Positions 21,137 through 30,113 of a stretch of DNA of 64,000 nucleotides are shown here, piece by piece. The DNA comes from Labilithrix luteola (GTDB lineage: Bacteria; Myxococcota_A; Polyangia; Polyangiales; Polyangiaceae). The notes under the pieces are model-generated. The model searched no databases, was not told where the DNA came from, and saw only the letters and a program-made list of their open reading frames with translations. The DNA lies in NCBI RefSeq assembly GCF_001263205.1, contig NZ_CP012333.1, forward strand, positions 6,190,501-6,254,500, in the 5' to 3' direction. A program made the position numbers and the translations under genes. The stretch's first letter is position 1. Every line of letters begins with the position of its first letter.

Positions 21137-21916
21137 ATGGCTTCTTCGTTCGACGCCTCCGCCTATGACACCATCCCGCAGACGGGGGCCGCGGGCTCGC
21201 TCGCGCTCGTTCGTTCGCTGATCTCGGCGGCCCAGCCCGACGCTTCGCCCGCCGCCAAGAAGGCGCTGAAGCGCGCTCGAGCAAAGGCCGAAACGCTGCG
21301 AACGCTCTTTTCGGCGGCCGCTCCTCAGAAGGTGGCGAGCGTCACGCGCGTGGCCGACACGAACATGGATCGCGCCTGGAGCGCGCTCGAGCAATATCTC
21401 GGAGCGTTCGCCGATCTCGACGACGACTTTCACCCGCACGCACGGGAAGCGCGCGAGCTCCACGCGGTGCTCTTTCCGAACGGCACGGCGTTTCTCAAGC
21501 TGCCGTACGCCGAGCAATGGGCCGAAGGCGACGCGCTCCTCTCTCGGCTCGAGGCCGGAGACAGCGAACGAGCGATTGCCAAGCTGGGGGGCAAGTCGTT
21601 CGTCGACCAGGTGAAGACGCGTCACGCGGAATACGGCGAGGCGCTCGGCGTGACCAAGGCGAAGGCCGCCGCCGCGGACACGGCGAGCCTGGCCGAGCCG
21701 CTTCGTGAGGTGCAGCTCGCCGTGGCGGTCTATGCGCGGGTCCTCAGCGCTGCGGTCCAGAACGAGGAGCTCGATCCGAACGTGGCCGTGCAAGCCCTGG
21801 CGCCCATCGCCGCACTCCGCGTGCGACTCAAGGAGCGCAAGAAGGGAGGAGCGCCGGCCGAGGACGGCGCCTCACCCGATCCGGTGTCTCCGGAGCCCCT
21901 TCCGCCCGTCACCTGA
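21137..21916 (+). CDS. Hypothetical protein, mostly helical
   Basis: Starts at ATG 21137, seven bases after a good Shine-Dalgarno (AAGGAGA at 21124-21130); the longer frame upstream is Arg-rich noise. The 259 residues are rich in Ala, Lys, Glu and Leu, with no signal peptide or membrane segment, and end in a Pro/Ser-rich tail. No known family is recognised. The middle (LEQYLGAFADLDDDFHPHAREARELHAVLFPNGTAFL) looks like a globular helical bundle. It is isolated, with decayed DNA before it and tandem repeats after it. Confidence 0.75.
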   Translation: MASSFDASAYDTIPQTGAAGSLALVRSLISAAQPDASPAAKKALKRARAKAETLRTLFSAAAPQKVASVTRVADTNMDRAWSALEQYLGAFADLDDDFHPHAREARELHAVLFPNGTAFLKLPYAEQWAEGDALLSRLEAGDSERAIAKLGGKSFVDQVKTRHAEYGEALGVTKAKAAAADTASLAEPLREVQLAVAVYARVLSAAVQNEELDPNVAVQALAPIAALRVRLKERKKGGAPAEDGASPDPVSPEPLPPVT

Positions 21917-21924
21917 CGCGCTCC

Positions 21925-22093
21925 GCCGCACCGACCGGCGCGCCGAGGTTCCGGAACGTCCCAAGACGCCGCACCTACCGGCTTGCGGACGTTCCGGAAC
22001 ATCCACCGTGCCGCACCGCACCGCTCGGGAAGGTTCGGGGATGTCCTCGAACGCCGCACCGACCCGTTCCTCGATGTTCCGGAACATCCCCTG
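21925..22093. repeat. Four imperfect 42-43-bp tandem repeats with TTCCGGAA core
   Basis: Units begin with (C/T)GCCGCACC at 21925, 21967, 22009 and 22052 and each contains TTCCGGAA(C/A)(G/A)T at 21949, 21992 and 22077; the third copy at 22034 is degenerate (TTCGGGGA). They fill the gap between two converging genes. The palindromic core could be a protein-binding site, or the array may be a minisatellite. Confidence 0.7.
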
Positions 22094-22110
22094 ACGCGGG
22101 CCCCTCGCGA

Positions 22111-22527
22111 TCAGCGAATCCTCCCGTAGACGTTCAGCGTGATCGTGCGCTCGGCGTCGGGCGGCGCGAGCGAGACCGACGTGATGGTCAGCTTGATCTC
22201 CTTCGCGTCGAGGTTCACGCACTGGTTCGGGAGCACCTGGAACAAGCCGCCGCGTGTCGCCGATCGCAGCGGCACGTCGTAGGTGTTGCCGTCGCCGCAC
22301 GTGATGTCGAAGCGCCCGTTCAGACCGACGGCCATGGGCGAGTCGCTATCGATGCCGAACGCGCGATTGCGCGCGGGCGTCGCGAAGGTCGCGGGGCACG
22401 ACGCGCAGCCGTTCTTGTCGACGGTCACCTTCCCGAGCGCGGCCCAGCCGACCGGCACCTGCGCGAAGCTCGTGAGCGCGAGCAGCGCGACCCCGACCAT
22501 GACGAAGACAGAACAGAGGCGACGCAT
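22111..22527 (-). CDS. Hypothetical exported protein
   Basis: A 138-residue protein with an N-terminal signal peptide (MRRLCSVFVMVGVALLALTS, FAQ cleavage region). The mature part has two Cys close together (NGCASCPATF) and two more later (DITCGDGN, NQCVNLD), plausible disulfides, and ends in a beta-rich segment (EIKLTITSVSLAPPDAERTI). It may form a small beta-sandwich in the periplasm. No family is recognised. It lies opposite to and just after the tandem repeat array. Confidence 0.65.
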   Translation of the reverse strand: MRRLCSVFVMVGVALLALTSFAQVPVGWAALGKVTVDKNGCASCPATFATPARNRAFGIDSDSPMAVGLNGRFDITCGDGNTYDVPLRSATRGGLFQVLPNQCVNLDAKEIKLTITSVSLAPPDAERTITLNVYGRIR

Positions 22528-22724
22528 GAGACATACTCGTGCACGCGACGTGCCTCACCAGCTCAGCGCGCAGTGCACGCGAAGATTTGAGGCTCGAGAG
22601 CGGCCCACACGAGTCGGCGCTTCGATCGTCAAGGTGCGGACGACGACGACGATAGGCGCAGTTCGGACCAAGGCTAGCGCTCGAGAGGGGCGACGCAGCG
22701 GCGCAGAGCACGTAAGGTGGTTGG

Positions 22725-23285
22725 ATGGTGGCGAGGATGAACCGAATGCGCACTACCGAAGATGGCCACAGACGCTGCGCTTTCGAGCGACTCGTCATCG
22801 GAGCGAGCACCGTCGGGGCGTTGCTGACGCTCATGGCCTGTGGCGCCGACGAGAAGATCTGCACCGCCGAGGCAACATGCACGAACATGGTGAGCACAAC
22901 GCTCACCGTCGCCCGTTCGCGTCCGGAACTCGACGGTGCGCGGCTCGAGCTGTGTCGAAACGAGCAAGACTGCATTACAGCCGTCGTGAACCTGGTTCAG
23001 GATGCGGGGCAGGAAAGGCTCGTTTGCAACCCAGGCATGGGAGGCCCCGAGGGAAGCCTTGATTGCAGTTCATCCCTTCCAGGTGACATCTCGGGCGTCA
23101 CCCTCGTCGTCAGCGTTTCGCCCAGTTCCCAGCACGATCTCGCCGACGGCGACCGATTCACGGTCCGTGTCACAGACGTGAACGCGTCGATCGTGTGGGC
23201 CGAGAAGAGCGGCTCGATCGCGAGCTACAAGACGATAGACGGAGGCTGTGTCGAAGGGTACTTCTGCCGCCAAGGCAGCTTTTGA
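22725..23285 (+). CDS. Hypothetical lipoprotein
   Basis: A 186-residue protein. After a basic N terminus comes a hydrophobic stretch with a lipobox (GALLTLMACG). The mature part has several Cys (ICTAEATC, LELCRNEQDC, LVCNPG, LDCSSS, GGCVEGYFC), suggesting disulfides, and a beta-rich sequence (TVARSRPELDGARLEL, VTLVVSVSPSSQHDLADGD). The start may be ATG 22725, or one of the next Met codons. No family is recognised. Confidence 0.6.
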   Translation: MVARMNRMRTTEDGHRRCAFERLVIGASTVGALLTLMACGADEKICTAEATCTNMVSTTLTVARSRPELDGARLELCRNEQDCITAVVNLVQDAGQERLVCNPGMGGPEGSLDCSSSLPGDISGVTLVVSVSPSSQHDLADGDRFTVRVTDVNASIVWAEKSGSIASYKTIDGGCVEGYFCRQGSF

Positions 23286-23524
23286 ACCGCTAACGATCAC
23301 ATTACCGTATCGAGCCCAATTCGATTCCGCGCAATTCCTTCAATCGGCCGGAGAACCGGGACCAAGGGAATCAAGCCGAACGCGCACAACCTCGAAGTGA
23401 GGACCGGTAGCCGCGACGGCAAATACTTCGTCGCACGTTACGGCTATTGGCCACCGGATACGCCAAGCGACGAGCTGCTAGACGGATGGAATCGGAGCGC
23501 GAGCCCGGCCCGCCCGCGCTGTGA
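23286..23524. other. Intergenic region with a short protein-like plus-strand frame
   Basis: Between two convergent genes. The plus frame around 23372-23500 reads GIKPNAHNLEVRTGSRDGKY and then FVARYGYWPPDTPSDELLDG, which is unusually protein-like for a 239-bp gap, but it has no good start and runs into the end of the convergent gene. It may be a remnant. Confidence 0.3.
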
Positions 23525-26500
23525 TTATTCGACGTGGCCCGCCATGTGGCCGAAGCGGGCCATCGACTTGCGGACGTCGAAGGGGTTGTCGGCGCGGGGG
23601 TAGAAGAGGGGGACTTTCCCGCGTGGCTCGAAGCGATCGATCGTGCGGCTCTGGGCGATCATCTTGCGCGTCACCTTCGGAGCTTTGACCGTGGACGTTG
23701 GGTAGACGAACGCCTGCATCTTCGGATCGTTCTCCGGCCGATCGAGGATCTCGAGCGGCACGGGGCCGGGAGGATGGAACTCGCCGGGCCCCGTCGTGAC
23801 CCAGACGGGATTCGTGATGGCGTAAGCCGTGACCGGGAAAACATCCGGCGGACGAAGCGCGCCGAACTCGTCGCTGCCGAGGCCGAGCGGACCGGCGAGC
23901 GCGGCGACGGCGTCGGTGAGGAGAACCGGCGGGACCTCCTGCGGCTTCACGACGGGGAAGAAGCTCTTGTAGCCAATGGCCTCGACCACGAACCAGCTGT
24001 CGATGGGCGTGCCGCTCGCGTCGGTGGCCATGTCGAGATCGAGTGTGTCGACCTGAGGGCGTGCGGCGAGATCCCGATTGGGATTCACCTCGACGACCTT
24101 TGCGAGAATGCCGTTTCGCCAGATGTTGAGGCGCGCGACGCTCACCCACGGTGCGCTGGTGAGGCGATAGCCGAGGCGCACCTTGCCCGTCGAATTGCGG
24201 ATGGTCTGCCCCATCACGCCGCTGGTCGAGTCGTCGACGTAGAAGTCGACGAGCGGTGCGTTGGTGGCGATGACGCGCCGGCGGCGCATGGCATCGACGA
24301 GAATGTCCTCGGTCAGGGCGATGGGCCGATCGTCGCCCACGTAGACCATGGTGCGGAACTGCCCGGCCTCGTCGGTGCCCGAGTGCGTGTCGCCCGTTCC
24401 GACGGCGATGAACTTGTGGCCGAGGTTCAGCAGATTGAACCAATCTTCGACGACGCCCGGAAATCCCGGGAGGCCATTGGCGCCCTTGAGAATCGTTCCG
24501 GCGGGCGGGATGTCGGCGGGCAGTTCGCCCTTGGGAAGCGCGTTGGGAACACGGAAGTGATGAATCTCCCAGAACAGCTTTCCGTTCGCGACCTCCATGG
24601 CGTCGAACTTCGACGAGAAGGTGGTGCTGCCGTCCTTGTTCTTGAAGGCGGGGCCCTTCGGCGAGATGACCTGCTGGACCAGGTTCGGCGAGGTCTCGCC
24701 GGCCGTGTACGGATCGCGGTTGTACTGCGCGAAGTAGCCGAGGACGCCGTCGCGCGGGTGGTTGACCTGGATGATCGTGCGCGAAGGACCGAGGCTTCCG
24801 AGCGCGCGCATGTCGTTCCAGATGTCGTCCGGCGGGCGCCCAGCCCAGGCGAAGGCGCCGTGCGTGACCGGCCCGGGATCGTAGCGGAGCGGATAGCCGT
24901 TGAAGTGGCCCGACTCGAGGGTCGTCATCTCGACGCCGACCATCGCGAAGAGCCACGGAAAGAGCTCGTTACGCGCGACGTACGGACCGTAATCGGTGAC
25001 GTAGTTGTGATCGGTGGAGACCGCCCACTCGACGCCTTCGGCGGCAAGTGCGAGGACGCGCTCGTCGAGCGTCATCGCGCTGTCGATGCTGTTGCGGCTG
25101 TGGACGTGGAGGTCTCCGGCGATCCACCCCGTCGTGTTCACCACGCGATGGAGGACGTGCCCGATCGAACGCGTCTCGTTGGGGCCGACCACCACGTCGG
25201 TCTCTTGCAGCTCGTACTCCGGTCCGCGGCTGCTCACGATGCGGTAGCTGCCGGGACGCACGCGGAGCTCGGCGTTGCCATCCTTCGTGAAGGCGAACTG
25301 TTCGACGTAGCGGCGCGTCTCCGGATCGTCGGTGGTGTCGTCGACGAGGTCGCTCTGACGGAACTTCTCTCCGGCCTGCAGATCGAAGAGGAAGTGACGC
25401 GTGAGCTGCCCCACGTTCTCCGGGCCGTAGGTGCCGACGGCGGTGGCCTTGGCGGGCAGGGGATGCCCTTCCTCGTCGATGATGCGCACCACGATGCGCC
25501 CCGGGGCCGTGCTCGTGAGGTTCAGCGTCGTCGTCTCTCCGGCCCTGACCGTGAAGTCTTCGAACGCACCGAAGGGGCGCGCGTCGCCTTGCACGCGGAG
25601 GCTGTATTTCCCGGGCGGAAGCGTGCCGCCAAAGGAGCCGTTCTCGCGAACGTCGTACTGGGTGAAGATACGACGCCCGCTCTTGCCGCGCTGGTAGACG
25701 AGGACGCTCGTGCCCGTGGAGGGCAGGGCGCTGTCTTGGTCGAACACGAGGCCGGCGATGCGTCCGGTCTGCGTCTTGCGAAGCTGATGGATTCCATCGA
25801 GCACCGAGCCCACGTCGCCCGAGCCGAGGACGAAGTACTTCACCGTCTCGAACGTCTCGTCGGGCTTCAGCTGCGGCGGCGCGCTGTCGTAGAACATCCC
25901 GAGAAATGAGCTCGCGCTGAAAGGCACGAGGATGCTCGACTTCGTCAGCGGCACGGAGCCGTCGTCGTAGATCTCCTTTTTGCCGAGCACGAAGTTGCGG
26001 TCCGACTCCTCGACGGCGATGCCGTAGCTCGCACCGTTGCCGCGCGAGGCGATCCACTCGGTGATGACGCCGGGGAACGCCGGGAAGTCGACCTTCTTCT
26101 GGTACGACTCCTCGAGGCCGAAGCGAGAGTCGAAGCCGATGCCCGGCATGAACACGCTGCTCGTGGCACCGAAGAGCGCAACGTCGCCGACGGGAACGGT
26201 GAAGCCGCTCGTGGGGAGGCCCACGAGGCCGAGCAGCTGCGACGCGAACTGCGAGGGGAACTGGAGGGCCTTGGGGCTCACGTTCTGCACGCGGAAGCGC
26301 ACCGTGATCCAAGGCGCGCCCGGCTCGAGCTCGTAGATGATCGAGTAGCGGAGCTGCGCCTGGCTGGTGAGCGACTGGAAGTCGATGTTCGAGCCGGTGA
26401 CCGCGCGGTTGAGCAGTGCGGCGAGCTCGAGGAAGTCGCCGGCCTCGCCCTGGGCCATGATCTTCGCCGGCCCGCCTTTGCTTCCGTCGTCGATGACGGT

Positions 26501-26860
26501 CACGCGCGAGACGTCGACGGCCTGGATGAAGAACGCCGGGAAGAGCTCGCCGAACTGGTCGTTGCCCTTCGGCTCACCGCTCGAGCCGATCTCGTCGGGG
26601 CGGCGCAGATCGGCGTCGATGAGGCTTCCTCCGTACACGCCGAAGCCGCGCGAGAAGCCAGGCTTCTGGATGATGACGCGGATCTTCTCGTTCTCGATCA
26701 GGTAGTCGCCCACATCGCCGAGGGCGCGATCGCCGCCGACGAGCTGCGTTCGATTCGTCACGAGCTTGGCCGACGCGCCGCCGTTCGGACTCTCGCAGCC
26801 GGCCCAGGCCAGGGTTGCGAGAACGATGGGGAGCGCGGAGAGCGCGGTCCTCCGGCCCAT
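23525..26860 (-). CDS. PHP-domain (CehA/McbA-type) metallohydrolase lipoprotein
   Basis: A 1111-residue exported protein; its ATG overlaps the porin stop (TGATG), and the signal peptide MGRRTALSALPIVLATLAWAG ends in a Cys lipobox. Residues 25-570 are beta-rich, with carboxypeptidase-regulatory-like segments (GRIAGLVFDQDSALP; GGTLPPGKYSLRVQGD). From about residue 575 comes a PHP domain: WIAGDLHVHS, WAVSTDHNYVTDYG, VGVEMTT, QVNHPRDG and VGTGDTHSG carry the expected metal-binding His and Asp. The family includes CehA carbaryl hydrolase, but most members have unknown substrates. As the last gene of a four-gene operon with a PpiC isomerase, a HupE-like protein and a porin, it is probably a surface phosphodiesterase or esterase working with that transport set (inference). 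Confidence 0.85.
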   Translation of the reverse strand: MGRRTALSALPIVLATLAWAGCESPNGGASAKLVTNRTQLVGGDRALGDVGDYLIENEKIRVIIQKPGFSRGFGVYGGSLIDADLRRPDEIGSSGEPKGNDQFGELFPAFFIQAVDVSRVTVIDDGSKGGPAKIMAQGEAGDFLELAALLNRAVTGSNIDFQSLTSQAQLRYSIIYELEPGAPWITVRFRVQNVSPKALQFPSQFASQLLGLVGLPTSGFTVPVGDVALFGATSSVFMPGIGFDSRFGLEESYQKKVDFPAFPGVITEWIASRGNGASYGIAVEESDRNFVLGKKEIYDDGSVPLTKSSILVPFSASSFLGMFYDSAPPQLKPDETFETVKYFVLGSGDVGSVLDGIHQLRKTQTGRIAGLVFDQDSALPSTGTSVLVYQRGKSGRRIFTQYDVRENGSFGGTLPPGKYSLRVQGDARPFGAFEDFTVRAGETTTLNLTSTAPGRIVVRIIDEEGHPLPAKATAVGTYGPENVGQLTRHFLFDLQAGEKFRQSDLVDDTTDDPETRRYVEQFAFTKDGNAELRVRPGSYRIVSSRGPEYELQETDVVVGPNETRSIGHVLHRVVNTTGWIAGDLHVHSRNSIDSAMTLDERVLALAAEGVEWAVSTDHNYVTDYGPYVARNELFPWLFAMVGVEMTTLESGHFNGYPLRYDPGPVTHGAFAWAGRPPDDIWNDMRALGSLGPSRTIIQVNHPRDGVLGYFAQYNRDPYTAGETSPNLVQQVISPKGPAFKNKDGSTTFSSKFDAMEVANGKLFWEIHHFRVPNALPKGELPADIPPAGTILKGANGLPGFPGVVEDWFNLLNLGHKFIAVGTGDTHSGTDEAGQFRTMVYVGDDRPIALTEDILVDAMRRRRVIATNAPLVDFYVDDSTSGVMGQTIRNSTGKVRLGYRLTSAPWVSVARLNIWRNGILAKVVEVNPNRDLAARPQVDTLDLDMATDASGTPIDSWFVVEAIGYKSFFPVVKPQEVPPVLLTDAVAALAGPLGLGSDEFGALRPPDVFPVTAYAITNPVWVTTGPGEFHPPGPVPLEILDRPENDPKMQAFVYPTSTVKAPKVTRKMIAQSRTIDRFEPRGKVPLFYPRADNPFDVRKSMARFGHMAGHVE

Positions 26861-28164
26861 CAGAACGTCACCTGTCCGAGGATCTCGAGGCGGTCGTTCG
26901 TGAGCTTGCGATCGGCCTCTTCGCCCGTGAACGTGTAGTTGAGCCAGGCTTGCACCGGCAGCTTGGCGTGGCCGGCTCGGATGCCGACGGTGTGATACGT
27001 GAGCTTGTAGGTATCGAAGCCTTCGCCGCCGCCCTTGGACCACGGATCGAAGTAGGCGAAGCGGTAGGCCGGCGCGAGGAAGAAGCCGGGCAGGTCGAAG
27101 CGGTAGGCGGCTTGCGCGTGGAAGGCGAGCTGGACGCGCTGGCTCGCACCGACGGTCGGGTAGTCGGTGGCGAGGTGCGTGACGGCGCCGAACACCTCGA
27201 GGCCGCCGGCATGGACGTCGACGTCGCCCGTGACGCCGAGATCTTCCTCGTTGTACAGGTTCGGAGGCGTGCCGACGGTTCGGTCGTTCCGGAAGCCGGC
27301 GGCGCCGACGCGCACGTAGCGCGACCAGTTGGCTTCGACGCGGCCGACGAGGCCCAGATGGCCGTTGTCGTCGAGCAGCTGGTTCGAGCCGTTGCCGTTC
27401 ATCACCATCAGGTAGTAGGCGATGCCGAACTCCGGTGAGCCGATAGGCGCGCTCGGCGAGATCATGACGCCGAGCTGGCGATCGAGCTGGATGCCGGAGA
27501 GCGCGAAGCCGCGACCGGTGAGCACGCCGTCGACGCCGACCGCGCGCGAGGCGAACATGAGATCGGGCGTGCCGCGAAGCTCTTCTTCCTGGAACGGCGC
27601 TTTGAACTGACCGGCCTGGATGCCGATCCACGGCTGGGGATCCCATCGGGCGAAGGCATCGCGGAGGCGCACCGAGAGCGAGCCGAGCGGCGTGTTCGGT
27701 GAGGTGAGAACGTCGGAAGCGCCTTCGATCGACACGCGGAACGTCGCGTTGTACTCGCGGTTCTTCGCCTGCACGCCCACGCGCGCGCTGTCGAGCACGA
27801 AGCCGTTGTTCTTGCCGATGAAGTCGTAGCGATCGTCCTTCTGCGTGAAGTCGTACGCCATCCGCAGGTAGCCGTAGATCGCCAAGTCCCAGGCCGAAGG
27901 CGCGGGCTCGGCGCCGGGAGGAGCAGGCTGCGCGGTATCGGGCGACACCGACGTGGGCGTCGTTTGCGCGGTGTCGGTGGCCGCAGCCGCGGCAGGAGGC
28001 GGAGCGGCAGGAGGCGGAGCGGTCTTCTTGGCTCCGATGTCCTCGGGCCCTTCACCGTCACGCGCGGCGTGCGAGGTGCTCGCGACCGTGAGCGGAGCGA
28101 GGGCGAGAAATCCAATAGCGATGCGCCCGAGCGGCGTACGAACGAAAGTGAGGGGACTGGCCAT
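26860..28164 (-). CDS. Phosphate-selective porin O/P-like outer-membrane protein
   Basis: A 434-residue barrel protein with an N-terminal signal sequence (AIGFLALAPLTVASTSHA) and a Pro/Ala/Thr-rich spacer up to residue 85. The barrel starts at LAIYGYLRMAYDFTQ; GFVLDSARVGVQAKN and WIGIQAGQFKAPFQEEEL are hallmarks of the OprO/OprP-like family, and the protein ends with a terminal strand closing in Phe (LEILGQVTF). The family forms trimeric channels, some selective for phosphate or polyphosphate; selectivity is not readable here. It is coupled to the PHP lipoprotein downstream and follows the HupE-like gene by 9 bp. Confidence 0.82.
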   Translation of the reverse strand: MASPLTFVRTPLGRIAIGFLALAPLTVASTSHAARDGEGPEDIGAKKTAPPPAAPPPAAAAATDTAQTTPTSVSPDTAQPAPPGAEPAPSAWDLAIYGYLRMAYDFTQKDDRYDFIGKNNGFVLDSARVGVQAKNREYNATFRVSIEGASDVLTSPNTPLGSLSVRLRDAFARWDPQPWIGIQAGQFKAPFQEEELRGTPDLMFASRAVGVDGVLTGRGFALSGIQLDRQLGVMISPSAPIGSPEFGIAYYLMVMNGNGSNQLLDDNGHLGLVGRVEANWSRYVRVGAAGFRNDRTVGTPPNLYNEEDLGVTGDVDVHAGGLEVFGAVTHLATDYPTVGASQRVQLAFHAQAAYRFDLPGFFLAPAYRFAYFDPWSKGGGEGFDTYKLTYHTVGIRAGHAKLPVQAWLNYTFTGEEADRKLTNDRLEILGQVTF

Positions 28165-28173
28165 GGGCAGCTT

Positions 28174-29166
28174 TCAGCGGTGGAGCAGCGTGCTCGTTCG
28201 GAGGAGAAAGAGAAACGCGCCCGTCCCCCCGACGGCGTAGGCGCCAAGATTCACGACGCGGGCAAGAGCGCTGCTCTTTGGCAGCGAGAATCGAAGGGCG
28301 GTCACGGCGAGACCGCAGGCGGCGAGCAGCAAGAGCTGGCCGGCCTCGACACCGACGTTGAACGCGGCGAGACCGAGGGCGACGGCGTGTTCCGGCAGGC
28401 GCGTCTCCTGGAGCGCACCGGCGAAGCCGAGGCCGTGCACGAGGCCGAAGGCCCCTGCCAGCGCGGCTCGCTTGGACTCGCCCTCGTCGCGCCCACTGTC
28501 ACGCCCGATGTCCAGCGCGACGAGGACCAAGCTCGCGGCGATGCACGCCTCGGCGACGATGCTTGGAAAGTGCAGCCAGCCGAGCGTCGTGGCCGTCAGC
28601 GTGAGGCTGTGGCCGATCGTGAAGCCGGTGGCGGTCTTGGCGAGCCGACGTGCCGCACGGCGCAGCGAACCGCCCGTGGCGACGATCGCTTGCAGGAAGA
28701 GCGCGACGATGAAGAGCACGTGGTCGAGGCCCGAGAGCACGTGCTCGGCGCCGAGGCGCGCGTAGCGACCGACGACGTTCCATCGCGACGGTTGCCCCGG
28801 CACGACGACGCGCGGGCTCTGTTTGGTGACGACCGAGCCGGAGGCGTCTCCCTCGAGCGTCCGCAGCCGCGCGAACACCACGTCGATGTCGAGCCCCAAG
28901 CCATCGAGCTCGAGCTCCGAGCCCGTGACCCCGCGCGTGCAACGGAGCCGCTGGCTGACGGGACTGACCGGCGTGAGCGAGCATCCCGCGGGCGCTTCGA
29001 GCTTCAGGCGTGCTCCGGGCGGCGCATCGAGTGTGAGAAGGGCCTCTTCGTTCGAGACGACGTCGACGTCGAGGCGCGCCGATGGAAGACCATGCGCGAA
29101 CGCGCGCGAGCTGGCGAGCAGCGCGACGAGCAACGCGAGGAGTGCCACGACGCGATGCGCGTTCAA
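28174..29166 (-). CDS. HupE/UreJ-like membrane protein
   Basis: Start chosen at TTG 29166, which overlaps the upstream stop (TTGA); GTG 29148 is the alternative. A signal peptide (VVALLALLVALLASSRAFA) precedes a mature N terminus beginning HGLPSARLDVDVV and a 130-residue extracytoplasmic domain. The membrane half carries LGAEHVLSGLDHVLFIVALFL and TIGHSLTLTA and then GLVHGLGFAGAL, the His-rich helices typical of HupE_UreJ_2 proteins. Classical HupE/UreJ are nickel/cobalt permeases; these longer forms are uncharacterised. It sits between a PpiC-type isomerase and a porin in one operon. Confidence 0.82.
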   Translation of the reverse strand: MNAHRVVALLALLVALLASSRAFAHGLPSARLDVDVVSNEEALLTLDAPPGARLKLEAPAGCSLTPVSPVSQRLRCTRGVTGSELELDGLGLDIDVVFARLRTLEGDASGSVVTKQSPRVVVPGQPSRWNVVGRYARLGAEHVLSGLDHVLFIVALFLQAIVATGGSLRRAARRLAKTATGFTIGHSLTLTATTLGWLHFPSIVAEACIAASLVLVALDIGRDSGRDEGESKRAALAGAFGLVHGLGFAGALQETRLPEHAVALGLAAFNVGVEAGQLLLLAACGLAVTALRFSLPKSSALARVVNLGAYAVGGTGAFLFLLRTSTLLHR

Positions 29167-30032
29167 TCGACGCCGCCCCCCGGTCCGCGTGCGCGTGCGT
29201 GACGACCCTCGATGGCCGGAATGCCCTCCGGAACGCGCACATCGACGCGGTATTCCTTGCGCGCGCGATCGACGGCACGCTGGACCTCGGCCGCCTTCTT
29301 GCGCGCGAGGACCGCCGCACGAGCGCTCGCGCGGAGCTCCGCTTCGTCGGGCGCACGTCGCTCCAGCGGAACGACGACGTAATATCCCCACGCCGCGCTG
29401 ATGGGCTGGCTCGCTCGTCCGATGGGCGTCGTGAGCGCGCCCTGGGCAACCGATGCTCCCGCGGCTTGGGCGAGCGTATCGGCCGTCCACCAAGCGTCGG
29501 CGGGAAGCGGAGTGGGATCCACCGCGGGCGCCGCTCCGCCGTCCGCTGCCTCCGCGAGCTCCTTCGAGAGCCGCTCGGCGCGCTTCTCGGCGCCGGCGTG
29601 GTCCTTCGAGACGAAGTACAGGGCGACGTGCACGAGTTCGGGCCCGGCTCTCCGCTTTTCGAGTTCCACGTCGATGTCGGCGTCTTCGAGGGAAGGATCG
29701 GGCACCGACTTCTCGAGCTGCGCGCGCATGCGATCGGCGACGCGGCCGCGGACGATGCCGTCACCCTCTTCGAGGCCAAGACGAATGCCCTCGCGAAAGA
29801 GCACCTCTTCGTCGACGACCGAAGCGACGACGTCCTGCTTTTCCTCAGGCGAAAGCGAATGCCCTCGATTCGCCTGCGTGGCGCGCAAGGCTGCCTCCAC
29901 GCGCGCGGCGTCGACCGCGATCGCTCCTCGTTCGGGCTCCTTCGGCGCGAGCGCGTAGAGCACCGCGCCGATCGCGAAGAAGTGCGTCAGCCGATGCCGT
30001 CCGATGTCTTGCAGAGTGCGCAGGTGCGCCAC
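29163..30032 (-). CDS. PpiC/SurA-type peptidylprolyl isomerase, membrane anchored
   Basis: A 289-residue protein with one N-terminal hydrophobic segment (LTHFFAIGAVLYALAP) and then a helical SurA_N-like region (LSPEEKQDVVASVVDEEVLFREGIRLGLEEGD). A parvulin-like domain follows: LVHVALYFVSKDHAGAEKRAERL, then ITTPIGR-like and ISAAWGYYVVVPLERR segments, and a basic helical tail. It lacks a strongly conserved parvulin core, so catalytic activity is uncertain. It is the first gene of the PpiC-HupE-porin-PHP operon and may chaperone folding of the porin or lipoprotein (inference). Confidence 0.75.
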   Translation of the reverse strand: MAHLRTLQDIGRHRLTHFFAIGAVLYALAPKEPERGAIAVDAARVEAALRATQANRGHSLSPEEKQDVVASVVDEEVLFREGIRLGLEEGDGIVRGRVADRMRAQLEKSVPDPSLEDADIDVELEKRRAGPELVHVALYFVSKDHAGAEKRAERLSKELAEAADGGAAPAVDPTPLPADAWWTADTLAQAAGASVAQGALTTPIGRASQPISAAWGYYVVVPLERRAPDEAELRASARAAVLARKKAAEVQRAVDRARKEYRVDVRVPEGIPAIEGRHARARGPGGGVD

Positions 30033-30113
30033 GGCAGAGCATCATCGGTGGTCGGTGTGACGACCATGCGACGAGTGTGCGTCTCGACTCGTCACACGCT
30101 CGATGCGCGTTCC

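Noticed and set aside
23534..25909. 791-codon plus-strand frame
   Set aside because: Exact antisense of the PHP lipoprotein gene, with no recognisable domain.
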